Below are positions 15,833 to 25,477 of a stretch of DNA of 44,052 nt, in pieces. Source of the stretch: Kiritimatiellia bacterium. Lineage in GTDB: Bacteria > Verrucomicrobiota > Kiritimatiellia > CAIQIC01 > Lenti-01. The notes under the pieces were generated by a model. It did no database searches and had not been told where the DNA came from. It saw nothing but the letters and a program-made list of their open reading frames with translations. Both the position numbers and the translations under genes were made by a program. Where the stretch lies: the NCBI GenBank assembly GCA_028681135.1, contig JAQUJC010000023.1, forward strand, positions 1-44,052, given 5' to 3'. Every line of letters starts with the position of its first letter. The first letter of the stretch is position 1.

Positions 15833-16210
15833 ATGAGAATTACGATTGCCTACAATTTGCGAACCGATGACAGTGAAAAAACCGCCGAACTGCTCAGCCG
15901 GGAGGATGTGGATCGCCTCGTTGGGGCCATGAGCAGTCTCGGCCATACGGTGACCGACGTCGAGGTGTCGGGAAAACCCAACGACATTGTCGACCGGTTG
16001 TTGGCGAGCGAACCGGACCTGATTTTCAATGTGGCGGAAGGCTCCATCGGCAGTTCGCGCGAGGCCTTCTATCCCGGATTGTACGAGCAACTCGGCATAC
16101 CCTTCACAGGCGGCAATGCCTCTCTCTTGCATCTGAATCAGGAGGGCGGCTATAACACCGCCGTTCTCGGTGATTGCGTCCACCAGTTACTATCTGGATT
16201 CATGGATTAA
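15833..16210 (+). CDS. short pre-ATP-grasp protein, D-Ala-D-Ala ligase N-terminal domain only
   Basis: A 125-residue protein with the N-terminal domain pattern of D-Ala-D-Ala ligase-like proteins: MRITIAYNLRT, VSGKPNDIVDRLLASEPDLIFNVAEG, AFYPGLYEQLGIPFTGGNASLLHLN. In full-length relatives the ATP-grasp catalytic domain starts right here (LN-DK...). This protein stops after about 20 more residues (QEGGYNTAVLGDCVHQLLSGFMD). It therefore lacks the ATP-binding and catalytic parts and is either a natural short form or the remnant of a deletion. AAAGGA lies before the ATG at 15833. It stands 41 bases before kamA; in other genomes ATP-grasp genes of this type are neighbours of KamA-like genes, from memory. 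Confidence 0.65.
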   Translation: MRITIAYNLRTDDSEKTAELLSREDVDRLVGAMSSLGHTVTDVEVSGKPNDIVDRLLASEPDLIFNVAEGSIGSSREAFYPGLYEQLGIPFTGGNASLLHLNQEGGYNTAVLGDCVHQLLSGFMD

Positions 16211-16251
16211 ACACCCCACGGCACCCCGACCGAACCCCATAAGGATAGACT

Positions 16252-17604
16252 ATGATCTACACGAAACATCAGCAACGAATTGCAGGCCGAATCGACCAGG
16301 CCTCTTCCCGGTCCAACTGGAAAGACTGGAAGTGGCAGATTAAGAACCGGGTGCGCTCCCTGGATGTCCTGGAGCAACTGCTGGGCGTCAAACTGCCCAG
16401 AGGTCAGCGAGCGCAACTCAAGAAGACCATCGACACGTTTCCGTTGTCCATCACCCCGTACTATCTCTCTCTGATCAACACCGAGGACATGGCAAACGAC
16501 CCGGTATTCCGCCAGGCAATCCCGTCGATCCACGAACTAGATGTCTCGCGGGCGGACATGGCCGACCCGCTGCACGAAGACAAAGACAGCCCCGTTCCGC
16601 TGATCACCCATCGTTATCCCGACCGCGTCCTGTTCCTGGTTAGCAACACCTGTTCCATGTACTGCCGCCACTGCACGCGTAAGCGCCGAGTGGGCGATAC
16701 CGACAATATTCCCAAAAAAGCGGAGATTCGCCGCGCGCTCGACTATATCCGCAAGACCCCCCAGGTGCGGGATGTCCTCCTCAGCGGGGGCGACCCCCTC
16801 ATGCTGTCCACCACCTATCTGGATTGGATTCTGACAGAACTGCGAAAAATTCCGCACGTGGAAATCATCCGCATCGGCACCCGTATGCCCGTCGTTCTGC
16901 CCTATCGCGTCACGACCGAACTCATCCAAATGCTCCAGAAACACCAGCCCCTCTGGATCAATACGCATTTCAACCATCCGCGTGAAGTCACGGCGTCCTC
17001 CCGCCAGGCCTTGGCCATGCTCGCCGATGCGGGCTTCCCCCTGGGCAACCAAACGGTTCTGCTGGCCGGTGTCAACGATTGCCCTCGGATCATGCGCGCG
17101 CTCGTGCATAAGCTGGTCCAGAACCGCGTGCGACCCTATTATCTCTACCAATGCGACCTGTCGGAAGGACTCAGCCATTTCCGCACGCCGGTTGGCAAGG
17201 GAATTGAAATCATTGAGAGCCTGATCGGCCATACCAGCGGGCTGTGCGTGCCCACCTATGTCATCGATGCCCCCGGCGGCGGCGGCAAGATTCCCGTCAT
17301 GCCGAACTACCTGATTTCCTGGTCCACCAACAAGGTCATCTTGCGCAACTATGAAGGGGTCATCACCACCTACAAGGAACCGGATTCCTACGCCCCTACC
17401 TTCTGTGACCGGAATTGTGACGTGTGCAAACTGCAACTGTCCACCGAAGATGCCACCGAATACCGCGCGGTCGGCATCGAAAAGCTGCTGGCGGACTATG
17501 ACAAGGCCATTGCCCTGACACCCGCCGACAATGCGCGCCTCAACCGCCGTGACGCCAAGCCCAAGAAGCCGCGTCATGCCTCCGCAAAAGGGGCGCCCTC
17601 TTGA
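16252..17604 (+). CDS. kamA: lysine 2,3-aminomutase (radical SAM, PLP)
   Basis: A 450-residue enzyme that converts L-lysine to beta-lysine. The radical SAM cluster motif is CSMYCRHC (C134, C138, C141). It also has LLSGGDPLM, the lysine-binding aspartates in YQCDLSEG and YVIDAPGG, and the PLP lysine in [14 protein letters not shown]. The Cys-rich [13 protein letters not shown] near the C-terminus is typical of true lysine aminomutases and distinguishes them from the shorter EF-P-modifying EpmB. Beta-lysine can feed fermentation or an osmolyte, and no other gene of either pathway is here. The stop overlaps the symporter start by 4 bases, so the two are likely made together. Confidence 0.93.
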   Translation: MIYTKHQQRIAGRIDQASSRSNWKDWKWQIKNRVRSLDVLEQLLGVKLPRGQRAQLKKTIDTFPLSITPYYLSLINTEDMANDPVFRQAIPSIHELDVSRADMADPLHEDKDSPVPLITHRYPDRVLFLVSNTCSMYCRHCTRKRRVGDTDNIPKKAEIRRALDYIRKTPQVRDVLLSGGDPLMLSTTYLDWILTELRKIPHVEIIRIGTRMPVVLPYRVTTELIQMLQKHQPLWINTHFNHPREVTASSRQALAMLADAGFPLGNQTVLLAGVNDCPRIMRALVHKLVQNRVRPYYLYQCDLSEGLSHFRTPVGKGIEIIESLIGHTSGLCVPTYVIDAPGGGGKIPVMPNYLISWSTNKVILRNYEGVITTYKEPDSYAPTFCDRNCDVCKLQLSTEDATEYRAVGIEKLLADYDKAIALTPADNARLNRRDAKPKKPRHASAKGAPS

Positions 17605-19070
17605 ACCTGCTCGACTACGCGCTCTTCGCCCTCTACATGGTTGGCATTCTCGGCGTCGGCTGGTACCACTACCGCCGCAACACCAACGAGGAGGACTACT
17701 ACGTCGGCGGCCGCAATGTCCCTCCCGTCGCCCTGGGGCTTTCCATTGTCGCGACCGACGTCGGCGGTGGTTTTTCCATCGGCCTTGGCGGGGTCGGCTT
17801 TCTGATGGGACTTTCCGGCACCTGGCTGCTCTTCACCGGCCTGGTTGGCGCTTGGTTCACCGCCGTCTTCGTCATCCCACGCATTAAGGCGGTTGACCTC
17901 TCACAGCGCATGCTCACCTATCCTGATTTCCTGCGTTACCGCTATGACAACCGCGTCGCCCTGGTCGCCGCCCTCATCTCCGCCGGGGGCTACCTCATGT
18001 TCACCGGCAGCCAAATCCGTGCGGGCGCGGCCCTGGCTTCCGAAACGCTCTTCCAACACCCCCCCTTCGGCTGGGACCCCGTCACCTTCTCGCTGTATGC
18101 CATGGCCTTCATTATCATTGTCTACACCGTCATGGGCGGCATCAAGGCCGTCATCTATACCGATTTTGTCCAATGGCTGGTCCTGCTCGGCGGCCTGATT
18201 TTCTTCGCGATCCCCCTCGCCTTACACGCCGTCGGCGGCTGGGGTGCCCTGCGCGCCGCCCTGCCGCCAGCGTTTTTCTCCCTGACCAACATTACCGTCG
18301 TGGAATTTACCAACTGGATGGTTGCCATCATCCCCATCTGGCTGGTGGGCATGACGCTCTACCAGCGCATGTACGCCTGCAAGGGCGTCAAGGAAGGGCG
18401 GAAAGCATGGTATATCGCCGGCTTCTTTGAATATCCCGTCATGGCCTTCACCGGGGTGTTTCTGGGCATGTGCGCCCGCGCCCTCTATCCGGAACTTGTC
18501 GGCGTGGACGGCGGCCAGGAACTGGGCCTGCCGCGGCTCATCAACGAAATCCTTCCTATCGGCGTCACCGGCATCGTGGCTGCCGCCTATTTTTCCGCGA
18601 TCATGTCCACTGCCGATAGCTGTCTGATGGCCTCCTCCGGTAACATCGTCGGCGACCTCCTCCATCGCCACCTCCTGAAAAACGCCTCCCAGAAAAGCCT
18701 GATACGCTGGTCGCAAGGCGTCACCCTCGCCATTGGGCTGCTGGCCGTCGTCTATGCTCGTCGCTTCGGCACCGTCATCGAAGGTGTCTTCGATGCCTAC
18801 GGCTTCCTTGTTGCGGGCCTGTTCGCCCCAACCCTCGGTGCCTTCTTTTGGCGGCGCTCCACCTCGGCCGGTGCCCTCTGGGGTATGCTGGCCGGCGGCA
18901 GCTTCACCCAAATCCTACCCCGCCTACAGGGCCATCTGCCCCCGCCCCTCGAAACGTTTTTCTTCGCTCACGGCCTCATCCCTGTTGTGTATGGCATGAC
19001 CTTCTCTGCCGTCGTTTTCATTATCGTCTCCCTGCTCACGCCCCCCGCTACGCTCAAAGCCGCGGAATAG
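17601..19070 (+). CDS. sodium:solute symporter (SSS family)
   Basis: A 489-residue inner-membrane transporter with about 13 hydrophobic segments. The N-terminus [22 protein letters not shown] and the [28 protein letters not shown] stretch are typical of the sodium/proline-pantothenate family, as is [22 protein letters not shown], which contains sodium-site residues. The start is TTG at 17601, inside the kamA stop. Coupling to kamA suggests transport of lysine, beta-lysine or a related amine, by inference. The last 17 bases overlap the end of the convergent cca gene. Confidence 0.88.
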   Translation: MNLLDYALFALYMVGILGVGWYHYRRNTNEEDYYVGGRNVPPVALGLSIVATDVGGGFSIGLGGVGFLMGLSGTWLLFTGLVGAWFTAVFVIPRIKAVDLSQRMLTYPDFLRYRYDNRVALVAALISAGGYLMFTGSQIRAGAALASETLFQHPPFGWDPVTFSLYAMAFIIIVYTVMGGIKAVIYTDFVQWLVLLGGLIFFAIPLALHAVGGWGALRAALPPAFFSLTNITVVEFTNWMVAIIPIWLVGMTLYQRMYACKGVKEGRKAWYIAGFFEYPVMAFTGVFLGMCARALYPELVGVDGGQELGLPRLINEILPIGVTGIVAAAYFSAIMSTADSCLMASSGNIVGDLLHRHLLKNASQKSLIRWSQGVTLAIGLLAVVYARRFGTVIEGVFDAYGFLVAGLFAPTLGAFFWRRSTSAGALWGMLAGGSFTQILPRLQGHLPPPLETFFFAHGLIPVVYGMTFSAVVFIIVSLLTPPATLKAAE

Positions 19071-20379
19071 ACGCCAGCAGAGCGGCTTTGTCGGTTTCAC
19101 CCTCGAGCTGGCGATCATATAGGTCCTGAAGAATCGGAGTGAAAGCGGGACCGGGCGTCAGCCCCAGCACAATCAGGTCCCGTCCCTTAACCAGCGGGTC
19201 GGGCAACACGGGTTCCGCGGCAAAGGCCGCCTGCTTGGTCTGAAGAAAATCATAGACATCGAGGTGGGCGTGCGACGAGAGACAATCCAATCGGTGCAGT
19301 TCAAGGTCGTCGGCAAAAGTGGGCGCGCCGAGTAGGCGGCGCAATTTGGCCCGACGCATTTTGGGGGCATCGGCCAGACGCATATGGTTGCCGACGATGG
19401 CGCAGACATCGTCGACCAGGGCGGCGGGCGCACGCAGGCGCTCGAGGATATCGCGAGCCATATCGGCCCCCAGGGGGGCATGATTCTCGAAGCGCCAGCG
19501 CTGAGTGCCATCCGGGAGGGTCGCCCACCGCGCAGTGGGGGGCTTGCCGACATCGTGCAGCAGCACGGATAGCGCCAGCCGCAGGGACGGCTGTGGCGGC
19601 AGCGCGTTGAGCATCAGGCGCGTGTGCGTAAAGACATCGCCTTCAGGATGAAACTCAGGCGGCTGCTCTACCCCCACCATCGCCTCCACCTCGGGCAACA
19701 TGTGCTTCAGCAAACCGGACGCCTGGAGCCGTTCCAGGGCATCCCCGGCTCGGGATGATTCGGTCAGCAGCCGGAAGAGTTCATCGCGAATGCGTTCGGC
19801 GCTGATGCGGCGAATATGCGGCGCCAAGTCTTGAATGGCCGCGAAGGTGGCGGGGTCGATGGCAAACTCCAGCGTGGACGCAAAACGAATGGCTCGCAGC
19901 AGGCGCAAGTGGTCCTCGGCAAAGCGCTGGGCGGGATCACCAATGGCCCGAATCAACCGCGCATCGAGATCGGCGCGTCCGTTGACAAAATCCTGAATAT
20001 GCCCTGTGGCGGGATCAAGCAACAGGGCGTTGATGGTAAAATCGCGGCGCAGGGCATCTTCGCGGGCGTTGGTAAAGGTGACAGAATCGGGGCGGCGGCC
20101 GTCGGCATAGGGCGAATCAGCGCGATAGGTGGCGACCTCCACCGGCGCACCCTCGGGCGGCACCACCATGATGATGCCAAACGCTTTTCCAATGGGCTGG
20201 GTATGGGGGAAAAGGGCCTCGATTTGCTCCGGGAGAGCCGCAGTGGCGATGTCCCAGTCTTTCGGCTGGCGGCCCAATAGGAGATCGCGGACACACCCCC
20301 CGACCAGAAAGGCTTCGTGGCCAGCCTCGTGCAACTGATCGAGAACTTCAAGCGGAAAGGGGGGAACAGGAAATGTCAT
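19054..20379 (-). CDS. cca: CCA-adding tRNA nucleotidyltransferase / poly(A) polymerase family, with HD domain
   Basis: A 441-residue protein. The head domain has FLVGGCVRDLLLG and the catalytic DWDIAT pair, then RRDFTINALLLD and the RNA-binding region GDPAQRFAEDHLRLLRAIRFA. The C-terminal half has an HD phosphohydrolase-like site (LHDVGKPPT, then ENHAPLGADMA and IVGNHMRLAD). This is the class II nucleotidyltransferase layout, which finishes the CCA end of tRNAs. CCA-adding and A-adding enzymes cannot be told apart by eye here. The gene converges with the symporter gene. Confidence 0.9.
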   Translation of the reverse strand: MTFPVPPFPLEVLDQLHEAGHEAFLVGGCVRDLLLGRQPKDWDIATAALPEQIEALFPHTQPIGKAFGIIMVVPPEGAPVEVATYRADSPYADGRRPDSVTFTNAREDALRRDFTINALLLDPATGHIQDFVNGRADLDARLIRAIGDPAQRFAEDHLRLLRAIRFASTLEFAIDPATFAAIQDLAPHIRRISAERIRDELFRLLTESSRAGDALERLQASGLLKHMLPEVEAMVGVEQPPEFHPEGDVFTHTRLMLNALPPQPSLRLALSVLLHDVGKPPTARWATLPDGTQRWRFENHAPLGADMARDILERLRAPAALVDDVCAIVGNHMRLADAPKMRRAKLRRLLGAPTFADDLELHRLDCLSSHAHLDVYDFLQTKQAAFAAEPVLPDPLVKGRDLIVLGLTPGPAFTPILQDLYDRQLEGETDKAALLASIPRL

Positions 20380-20446
20380 GGTGATGGGGAATTCGGCACG
20401 AGGAGGGGTTGTCGTTCTGTTTGTTGAGCCTGTGGTGAGACACTAC

Positions 20447-21217
20447 TTATACTTTCAATACCGCATACAAGGGGCAGTGATCAGACGGTTTGGGACGACT
20501 GCGAGGCTGGATGTCGATCCCGGCGTCCGTGGACGTCTCGGCCAATGACGGCGTGGCCAGGACATAGTCGATGCGCCACCCGCGCTTCTGGTCGGGATTA
20601 AATGGCGCTCGGTAGTCATAAAACGAATAATCCACCAGATCAGGGTTGTGGTGGCGAAAGAGATCCGTGAACCCGAAGGACAGGATATCCTCAAATGTGT
20701 CGCGCACGGTCTGGTGATAACACACGTGTTTGAGCTTGGTCTGGGGATTCGAGACATCGATGGGATGCCGGGCCACATTAAGATCGCCACACCACAGCAG
20801 TGGCGCGTTCGCGCCAATGCTCTTTTCGAAGTAACGCTTCAGGCGCGCAAACCAGTCCAGCTTATAGGCATACATCGGATGCTCGATATCGCGCCCCTGC
20901 GGAACATAGGTATTCACGACATGAATGTCGCCGAAGCGGGCATGGGCCAGCCGCGGGCCGTCCGCGGGCTCGGTATCGAGCCCAAACGATACGTCATCGG
21001 CGGGCTTTTTCGAAATGATCGCCACGCCATTGTAAGATTTCTCGCCCCGGTAGACGATCTGCCAACCGGCGTCGGTAAATGGAGCTACCGGAAAGTCGAC
21101 ATCCTGCACTTTGGTTTCCTGCAAGCAGAGAATGTCGGGGTCGTGGTCCGCCAACCAGCGCAACACAACATCAAGCCGGGACCGGACCGAGTTACAATTG
21201 AATGTCGCAATTTTCAT
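20447..21217 (-). CDS. xth: exodeoxyribonuclease III
   Basis: A 256-residue AP endonuclease / 3'-5' exonuclease for base-excision repair. Motifs are MKIATFNCNSVRSRL, the catalytic Glu in CLQETKVQD, GDLNVARHPIDV, GWRIDYVLAT and the terminal SDHCPL. Length and order match XthA. It lies 67 bases behind cca in the same direction and may share its message or have its own promoter in the short divergent region shared with the EamA gene. Confidence 0.95.
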   Translation of the reverse strand: MKIATFNCNSVRSRLDVVLRWLADHDPDILCLQETKVQDVDFPVAPFTDAGWQIVYRGEKSYNGVAIISKKPADDVSFGLDTEPADGPRLAHARFGDIHVVNTYVPQGRDIEHPMYAYKLDWFARLKRYFEKSIGANAPLLWCGDLNVARHPIDVSNPQTKLKHVCYHQTVRDTFEDILSFGFTDLFRHHNPDLVDYSFYDYRAPFNPDQKRGWRIDYVLATPSLAETSTDAGIDIQPRSRPKPSDHCPLYAVLKV

Positions 21218-21344
21218 GATGGCGTCATCCTATCACGCCCCCCCGCCCCGTCACAACCGCCGACATCGTCCCCGCTCATGCCACTCATGCCATAGTAATG
21301 GTTGGGGCTGGTCTGGGCGGGGGAAAGAATGGTACAGACGATGG

Positions 21345-22232
21345 ATGGAGATTTGGATCGTCTATACGTTGATGGCGACGCTGCTGTACGGAATACTTAA
21401 CTTCCTGTTCAAGGCGGCCGCCGAGCGTGGGCACGACGCAGACGGCTTGGTGAATATTGTGGGGCTGTCGGTGGCCGTGTTGGCCTGGGGCACCTTTTTT
21501 CTAACAACGCCGCAACCCTGGGCACAGATCACCCGGACGGTGCTGGTCTATGCGTTTTTCAATGGGCTGTTCTTTGCGCTGGGCAGCCTATCCAAATATG
21601 GCGCGTTGAAGCGCGCGCCCGCGGCCATTGTGTTTCCGCTGAACCGCCTGAACACGCTGGCGGTCATGGCCATTGGATTTGTCTTTTTTCATGAAGTGCC
21701 GCGGCCGATCCAAATGCTGGGGATTGTGGCGGGCATCGGCGTGCTGGCCGTCATCACGCTGGAGCAGCGCGCGCCGTTCCGGGGGGCGGGACAACGGACT
21801 GTGGTCGGAGGCATTATTCTGGCGCTGGTCGGTGCCGTGTTCACCTCCTTGTCCATGACGGTTGGGAAATTGCTGGCGGAGTCATCGGCAAATCGTCTGG
21901 CCTACATCGGAGCCTCCTATACGCTGGTTTTTCTCTTCACGTTGGTGCGAAGCCAGATGGCCCGACACAAACGCGGCGACCGCTTCCGCTGGCACATCGG
22001 GGAAATGGCCGCCTTCGGCGCGGCTATTGGGCTGCTGAATTTCGCCGGCTATTTTCTCGTGCTGCAAGCCTTTGGCAGCGGACCCATCAGCCTTTCGCAA
22101 GCCATTTTCAGTAGTTCAATTGTGGTACCGATCATGCTATCGCACTGGCTCTTTCACGAAAAACTCACCCCCCAGCGAGTGGCAGCGGTGGGACTGGCCA
22201 TCCTCTCAGTGGTCTTCATGACCTTGAAATAG
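21345..22232 (+). CDS. EamA/DMT-family membrane transporter
   Basis: A 295-residue inner-membrane protein with ten hydrophobic segments in two halves, the drug/metabolite transporter pattern. Examples are MEIWIVYTLMATLLYGILNFLF at the start, a first-half end near VPRPIQMLGIVAGIGVLAVI, and a mirrored GPISLSQAIFSSSIVVPIMLSHWLFHEKLTP...GLAILSVVFMTLK in the second half. The substrate cannot be told. The ATG at 21345 is the last in-frame start before the first membrane segment; the ribosome site is weak. The gene is divergent from xth and followed by the second copy of the palindromic repeat. Confidence 0.8.
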   Translation: MEIWIVYTLMATLLYGILNFLFKAAAERGHDADGLVNIVGLSVAVLAWGTFFLTTPQPWAQITRTVLVYAFFNGLFFALGSLSKYGALKRAPAAIVFPLNRLNTLAVMAIGFVFFHEVPRPIQMLGIVAGIGVLAVITLEQRAPFRGAGQRTVVGGIILALVGAVFTSLSMTVGKLLAESSANRLAYIGASYTLVFLFTLVRSQMARHKRGDRFRWHIGEMAAFGAAIGLLNFAGYFLVLQAFGSGPISLSQAIFSSSIVVPIMLSHWLFHEKLTPQRVAAVGLAILSVVFMTLK

Positions 22233-22287
22233 CGCGCCGAATCCGCTGACCTAAACGTGTCGCGCAACTATCCCCCCCCCCATAATC

Positions 22288-22370
22288 CAGATTCTAAAAT
22301 TCATGGGCTGACCCCTTTTGGCCAAAAGGGGTCAGCCCATGAATTTTAGAATCTGCTGTATCTTGCTTGG
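22288..22370 (-). repeat. 80-base palindromic repeat, copy 2 (inverted)
   Basis: This is the second copy of the 8374-8453 element, in the opposite orientation (22291-22370), with 78 of 80 positions the same by eye. All differences are in the 18-base lead (CCAAGCAAGATACAGCAG on the minus strand). Here the perfect palindrome extends to 68 bases (22288-22355). It lies between the convergent EamA and TPR genes, where it could stop transcription from both sides. Confidence 0.9.
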
Positions 22371-22476
22371 GGTGAAGGCAGTTGGCCATGCAGTGGGAAT
22401 TGCCTTTCCTCCTTTGCGGCACTCCATGCCTTCAAGACGAGGGCATTGCAGGATTGGCCGCCCGTGTTTGCGGAGG

Positions 22477-23982
22477 CTACTTGAGTGCTTCTTCGAGTTG
22501 GGCGTCGGGAGCGACGCCCAGGTCAAGGGCAATACGGTAGTGCCGCTTTGCCAGGCGCAGATTGATGGGATCGATAAAGGTGTAGAGCTGCGCAAGGTTG
22601 TATTGGCACTCTGGCAAATTTTTATCGAGGCCAATGGCCATTTTCAATGTGTCGCGGGCTTCGTCATAGAACCCGGCCCCCATCATGGCGGCCCCCAACG
22701 TGGCATGGACTTCGGCGTTGCGGGGATTCTGCTTGGCGAGATCGATGAGTTGTTTTGCGGCATCGGAATAGTGTTGGAGGCGGATGAGTGCAATCCCTTC
22801 AATCAGGCCAAGGTTCATATCGGAGGGCGCAGCACGCCGGGCATTTTGGATGGTGGCCAGGGCGGCTTCGTTCTGCCCTTCCTGCAAAAGTTGGCGGACA
22901 AAATCTGCCGCGGACAGGCCATCCGGAATGGGCCGAGGCGGAACAGACGACCGTGTCGCAGCCTGCAGGCGTTCAGGCGCCGTTGCCACAGGTGCCCTCT
23001 GCACAGAATGATCGGTTGATGCGGGCGTCTGGGCTTTTGCTGTTTCCTTGGCGACAGCCGCCGGCGGCGGCACAGCGCGCGCCACTTGCAGTTCCTCTTC
23101 GGCAATGGCCACCCGGGCTTGCGCGGCGGCACATTTTTTCTCAGCCTGTTCCGCACGCAGTTCAGCTTGGTCGGCACGAATTTCGGCATCATCCAATTCC
23201 AGATCAAGGGTTTTGATTTCTTCGTTAAGACGTTCGGTCATGATGCGCCATTTGTTTGCTTTGCCCTCCATGTCATTGAGCGCCTGATCGAGCTGGCGTT
23301 TAGCGTCCAGGTCACGCTGTAGGATTTGGAGTTGCTCGTCTTTGGCGGCCATTTCAGCACGCAATGACTGGACCACTTCTTGGTTGCCGTTGGCGTGCTC
23401 GCTCACCTGGCGGCGGGCCTGTTCGAGTTGCTGTTCCAGGGCCCGATTCGCTGCGGTCAGTTGATCAATTTCTTCCTGGCGAATATCGCGTTCGGCCAAT
23501 TCGGCTTCGAGGCTGTCAATGCGACTCTTGAGGTAATCGACTTCGACGGACCGCTCGGTGGCCGCTGGAGCGGGCGGTACCGCCGCCGTCGTTGGTGCGG
23601 CGGGGGATGGCCAGGCTGGGGCGCGGGCTTCGAGTGGCGGCAGATATCCGTCGGTTGGCTGGGCCTGCTTGCGCTGGATGTCCGTGATCTGGTTGTCGCA
23701 ATAGGTCTTACGATATTGAATGATGCGCGGTTCAAATCCAGGAAACTCACGCGCCAGGCGCTGATAATAGTCCTGGGCCTGTGTATAGAGTGCAAGCGCC
23801 TCGTCGAGGCGGTTGGCATCAAGGCTCTGGTCCCCCTGGACCAGGTTGATATAGGCCTCATTCATGATCTGGGCGGGATCGGTCAGCGCGGCCCGGGCAG
23901 CGGGCGGCCACCCTCCGGCCACGACAATCAGCCATAGGACGGCGGCTATCCGGACGATCCAGCGAGAGGGGAATTGAGTCAT
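22477..23982 (-). CDS. secreted coiled-coil protein with TPR repeats
   Basis: A 501-residue protein with a signal peptide (residues 1-32, ending PPAARA). A short helical repeat region follows (33-105), then a proline/alanine spacer, a long coiled coil (about 145-300, many ELAERD, LEQQLEQAR and AELRAEQAE heptads), a second spacer, and a C-terminal run of about four TPR-like repeats (about 355-501; EGIALIRLQHYSDAAKQLIDLA, AEVHATLGAAMMGAGFYDEARDTL). GGATC lies before the ATG. It is probably a periplasmic scaffold. I cannot name a partner. YbgF/CpoB-like proteins share the coiled-coil-plus-TPR layout but are much shorter. Confidence 0.75.
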   Translation of the reverse strand: MTQFPSRWIVRIAAVLWLIVVAGGWPPAARAALTDPAQIMNEAYINLVQGDQSLDANRLDEALALYTQAQDYYQRLAREFPGFEPRIIQYRKTYCDNQITDIQRKQAQPTDGYLPPLEARAPAWPSPAAPTTAAVPPAPAATERSVEVDYLKSRIDSLEAELAERDIRQEEIDQLTAANRALEQQLEQARRQVSEHANGNQEVVQSLRAEMAAKDEQLQILQRDLDAKRQLDQALNDMEGKANKWRIMTERLNEEIKTLDLELDDAEIRADQAELRAEQAEKKCAAAQARVAIAEEELQVARAVPPPAAVAKETAKAQTPASTDHSVQRAPVATAPERLQAATRSSVPPRPIPDGLSAADFVRQLLQEGQNEAALATIQNARRAAPSDMNLGLIEGIALIRLQHYSDAAKQLIDLAKQNPRNAEVHATLGAAMMGAGFYDEARDTLKMAIGLDKNLPECQYNLAQLYTFIDPINLRLAKRHYRIALDLGVAPDAQLEEALK

Positions 23983-24021
23983 GAGCGATCCTTTCTACCG
24001 GGGAGTCGGGGCGAGGTGGGT

Positions 24022-25245
24022 TCAGGCCTTGCCATGGACTCGAGCAGCGACTTTGAGGCGCAGAGCATTGAGTTGGATGAAACCAGTGGCATCGTTTTGA
24101 TCATAGGCCTGGGTCGGGTCGGCATCCATCGTGGCAATTTGTGGATTATAGAGCGAGACGGGACTTTTGCGGCCGGCTACCGACAACCCGCCCTTATACA
24201 ATTTGACGCGGACGGTGCCGGTGACGTGTTGCTGCGTCTCCTCAACCAGCGCTTGCAGGGCCCGACGCTCAGGCGCAAACCAGAAGCCGTTGTAGACCAT
24301 TTCGGCATAGCGCGGAATGAGCCCATCACGCAGGTGCATGGTCTCGCGGTCCATGGTCAAGGATTCCATCTGACGGTGGGCAAACTGAAGCACGGTGCCC
24401 GCGGGTGTTTCATACACCCCGCGACTCTTCATGCCGACAAAGCGATTTTCCACCATGTCCACGCGTCCTACTCCATGCTTACCGGCCACGGTGTTGAGCT
24501 GGCGCATGACCGCCAACGGCGAGAGTTTTTTGCCATTGATTGCGACGCAATCGCCGCGCAGATATTCCAGCTCCACGGTCTGGGGACGGTCAGGAGCATC
24601 GGCGGGATCGCGGGTCAAGACAAACATATCCTTGTTTTTGGGCGCGAAAGCATCGAACCAGGGGTCCTCCAGGATACCCGCCTCGTAGGAAATGTGCAGC
24701 AGGTTGCGATCCATGGAATAGGGCTTCTTGGCAGAAGCCTGCACGTTGATATTATGCTGTGCGCAATAGGCAATCATTTCCTTTCGACCGGGAAATAGGT
24801 CGCGATAGGCCTCAATGCGCCAGGGGGCAATGATCTGGATGGCAGGATTCAGCGCCGCGGCGGCCAGTTCAAAACGAACCTGATCATTGCCCTTGCCGGT
24901 TGCGCCGTGAGCGATGGCATCGGCCCCCTCATGTTCCGCGATGTCCACCATGCGCTTCGCAATCAGCGGCCGGGCAATGGAGGTTCCCAGAAAATACTGA
25001 CCTTCGTAGATGGCATTGGCGCGCAGCATCGGGTAAATAAAATCCTGGGCAAACTCGGCCTGCAGATCATCAATGACCACTTTACTGGCCCCGGTTGCCT
25101 TGGCTTTTTCCCGAAGCCCCTTGAGTTCCTCGGCCTGGCCGACATCGGCAGCATACGCGATGATATCGGCGTGGTACGTGTCTTTAAGCCACTGAAGAAT
25201 GACGGAGGTATCCAAACCACCGGAATAGGCCAATACGATTTTCAT
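24022..25245 (-). CDS. argG: argininosuccinate synthase
   Basis: A 407-residue enzyme of arginine biosynthesis that joins citrulline and aspartate using ATP. Motifs are the ATP loop [29 protein letters not shown]...GRKEMIAYC, and [17 protein letters not shown]. The length is normal. I use the ATG at 25245 ([10 protein letters not shown]). The frame is open further upstream but no homology is expected there. The carbamoyltransferase gene at 8662 is of the YgeW type and may not supply citrulline, and no argH is in the window. Confidence 0.96.
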   Translation of the reverse strand: MKIVLAYSGGLDTSVILQWLKDTYHADIIAYAADVGQAEELKGLREKAKATGASKVVIDDLQAEFAQDFIYPMLRANAIYEGQYFLGTSIARPLIAKRMVDIAEHEGADAIAHGATGKGNDQVRFELAAAALNPAIQIIAPWRIEAYRDLFPGRKEMIAYCAQHNINVQASAKKPYSMDRNLLHISYEAGILEDPWFDAFAPKNKDMFVLTRDPADAPDRPQTVELEYLRGDCVAINGKKLSPLAVMRQLNTVAGKHGVGRVDMVENRFVGMKSRGVYETPAGTVLQFAHRQMESLTMDRETMHLRDGLIPRYAEMVYNGFWFAPERRALQALVEETQQHVTGTVRVKLYKGGLSVAGRKSPVSLYNPQIATMDADPTQAYDQNDATGFIQLNALRLKVAARVHGKA

Positions 25246-25405
25246 GCGGTAAATTCCTTTCTGCACCCTACGCGTGCGAAAACCGGAATAGTAGGCGGTT
25301 TGAGCGGAAAAGCAAGCGGAGGAAACAAAAACTGTGTGGGTGCGCCTGGGGCACAGGAGCGGGCCCACGGCCATCGCCCCACCTCCCCCCTGCCCCACGG
25401 AGGGC

Positions 25406-25434
25406 TTGCGCCGAAAATTCAGGCACGTTACAGT
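25406..25434 (+). promoter_or_regulatory. possible promoter of the dehydrogenase gene
   Basis: TTGCGC (25406-25411) and TACAGT (25429-25434) are 17 bases apart and 43 bases before the ATG at 25478. The -35 is the same hexamer as in the ygeW promoter. The -10 is a four-of-six match, so this is tentative. Confidence 0.3.
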
Positions 25435-25477
25435 GACGCGATTCAAATCTGAAGCGAAACGACGAAAGGAACGCGAG

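Noticed and set aside
16537-17577. 346-codon open frame antisense to kamA
   Set aside because: Shadow of kamA, whose radical SAM and PLP motifs are unambiguous.
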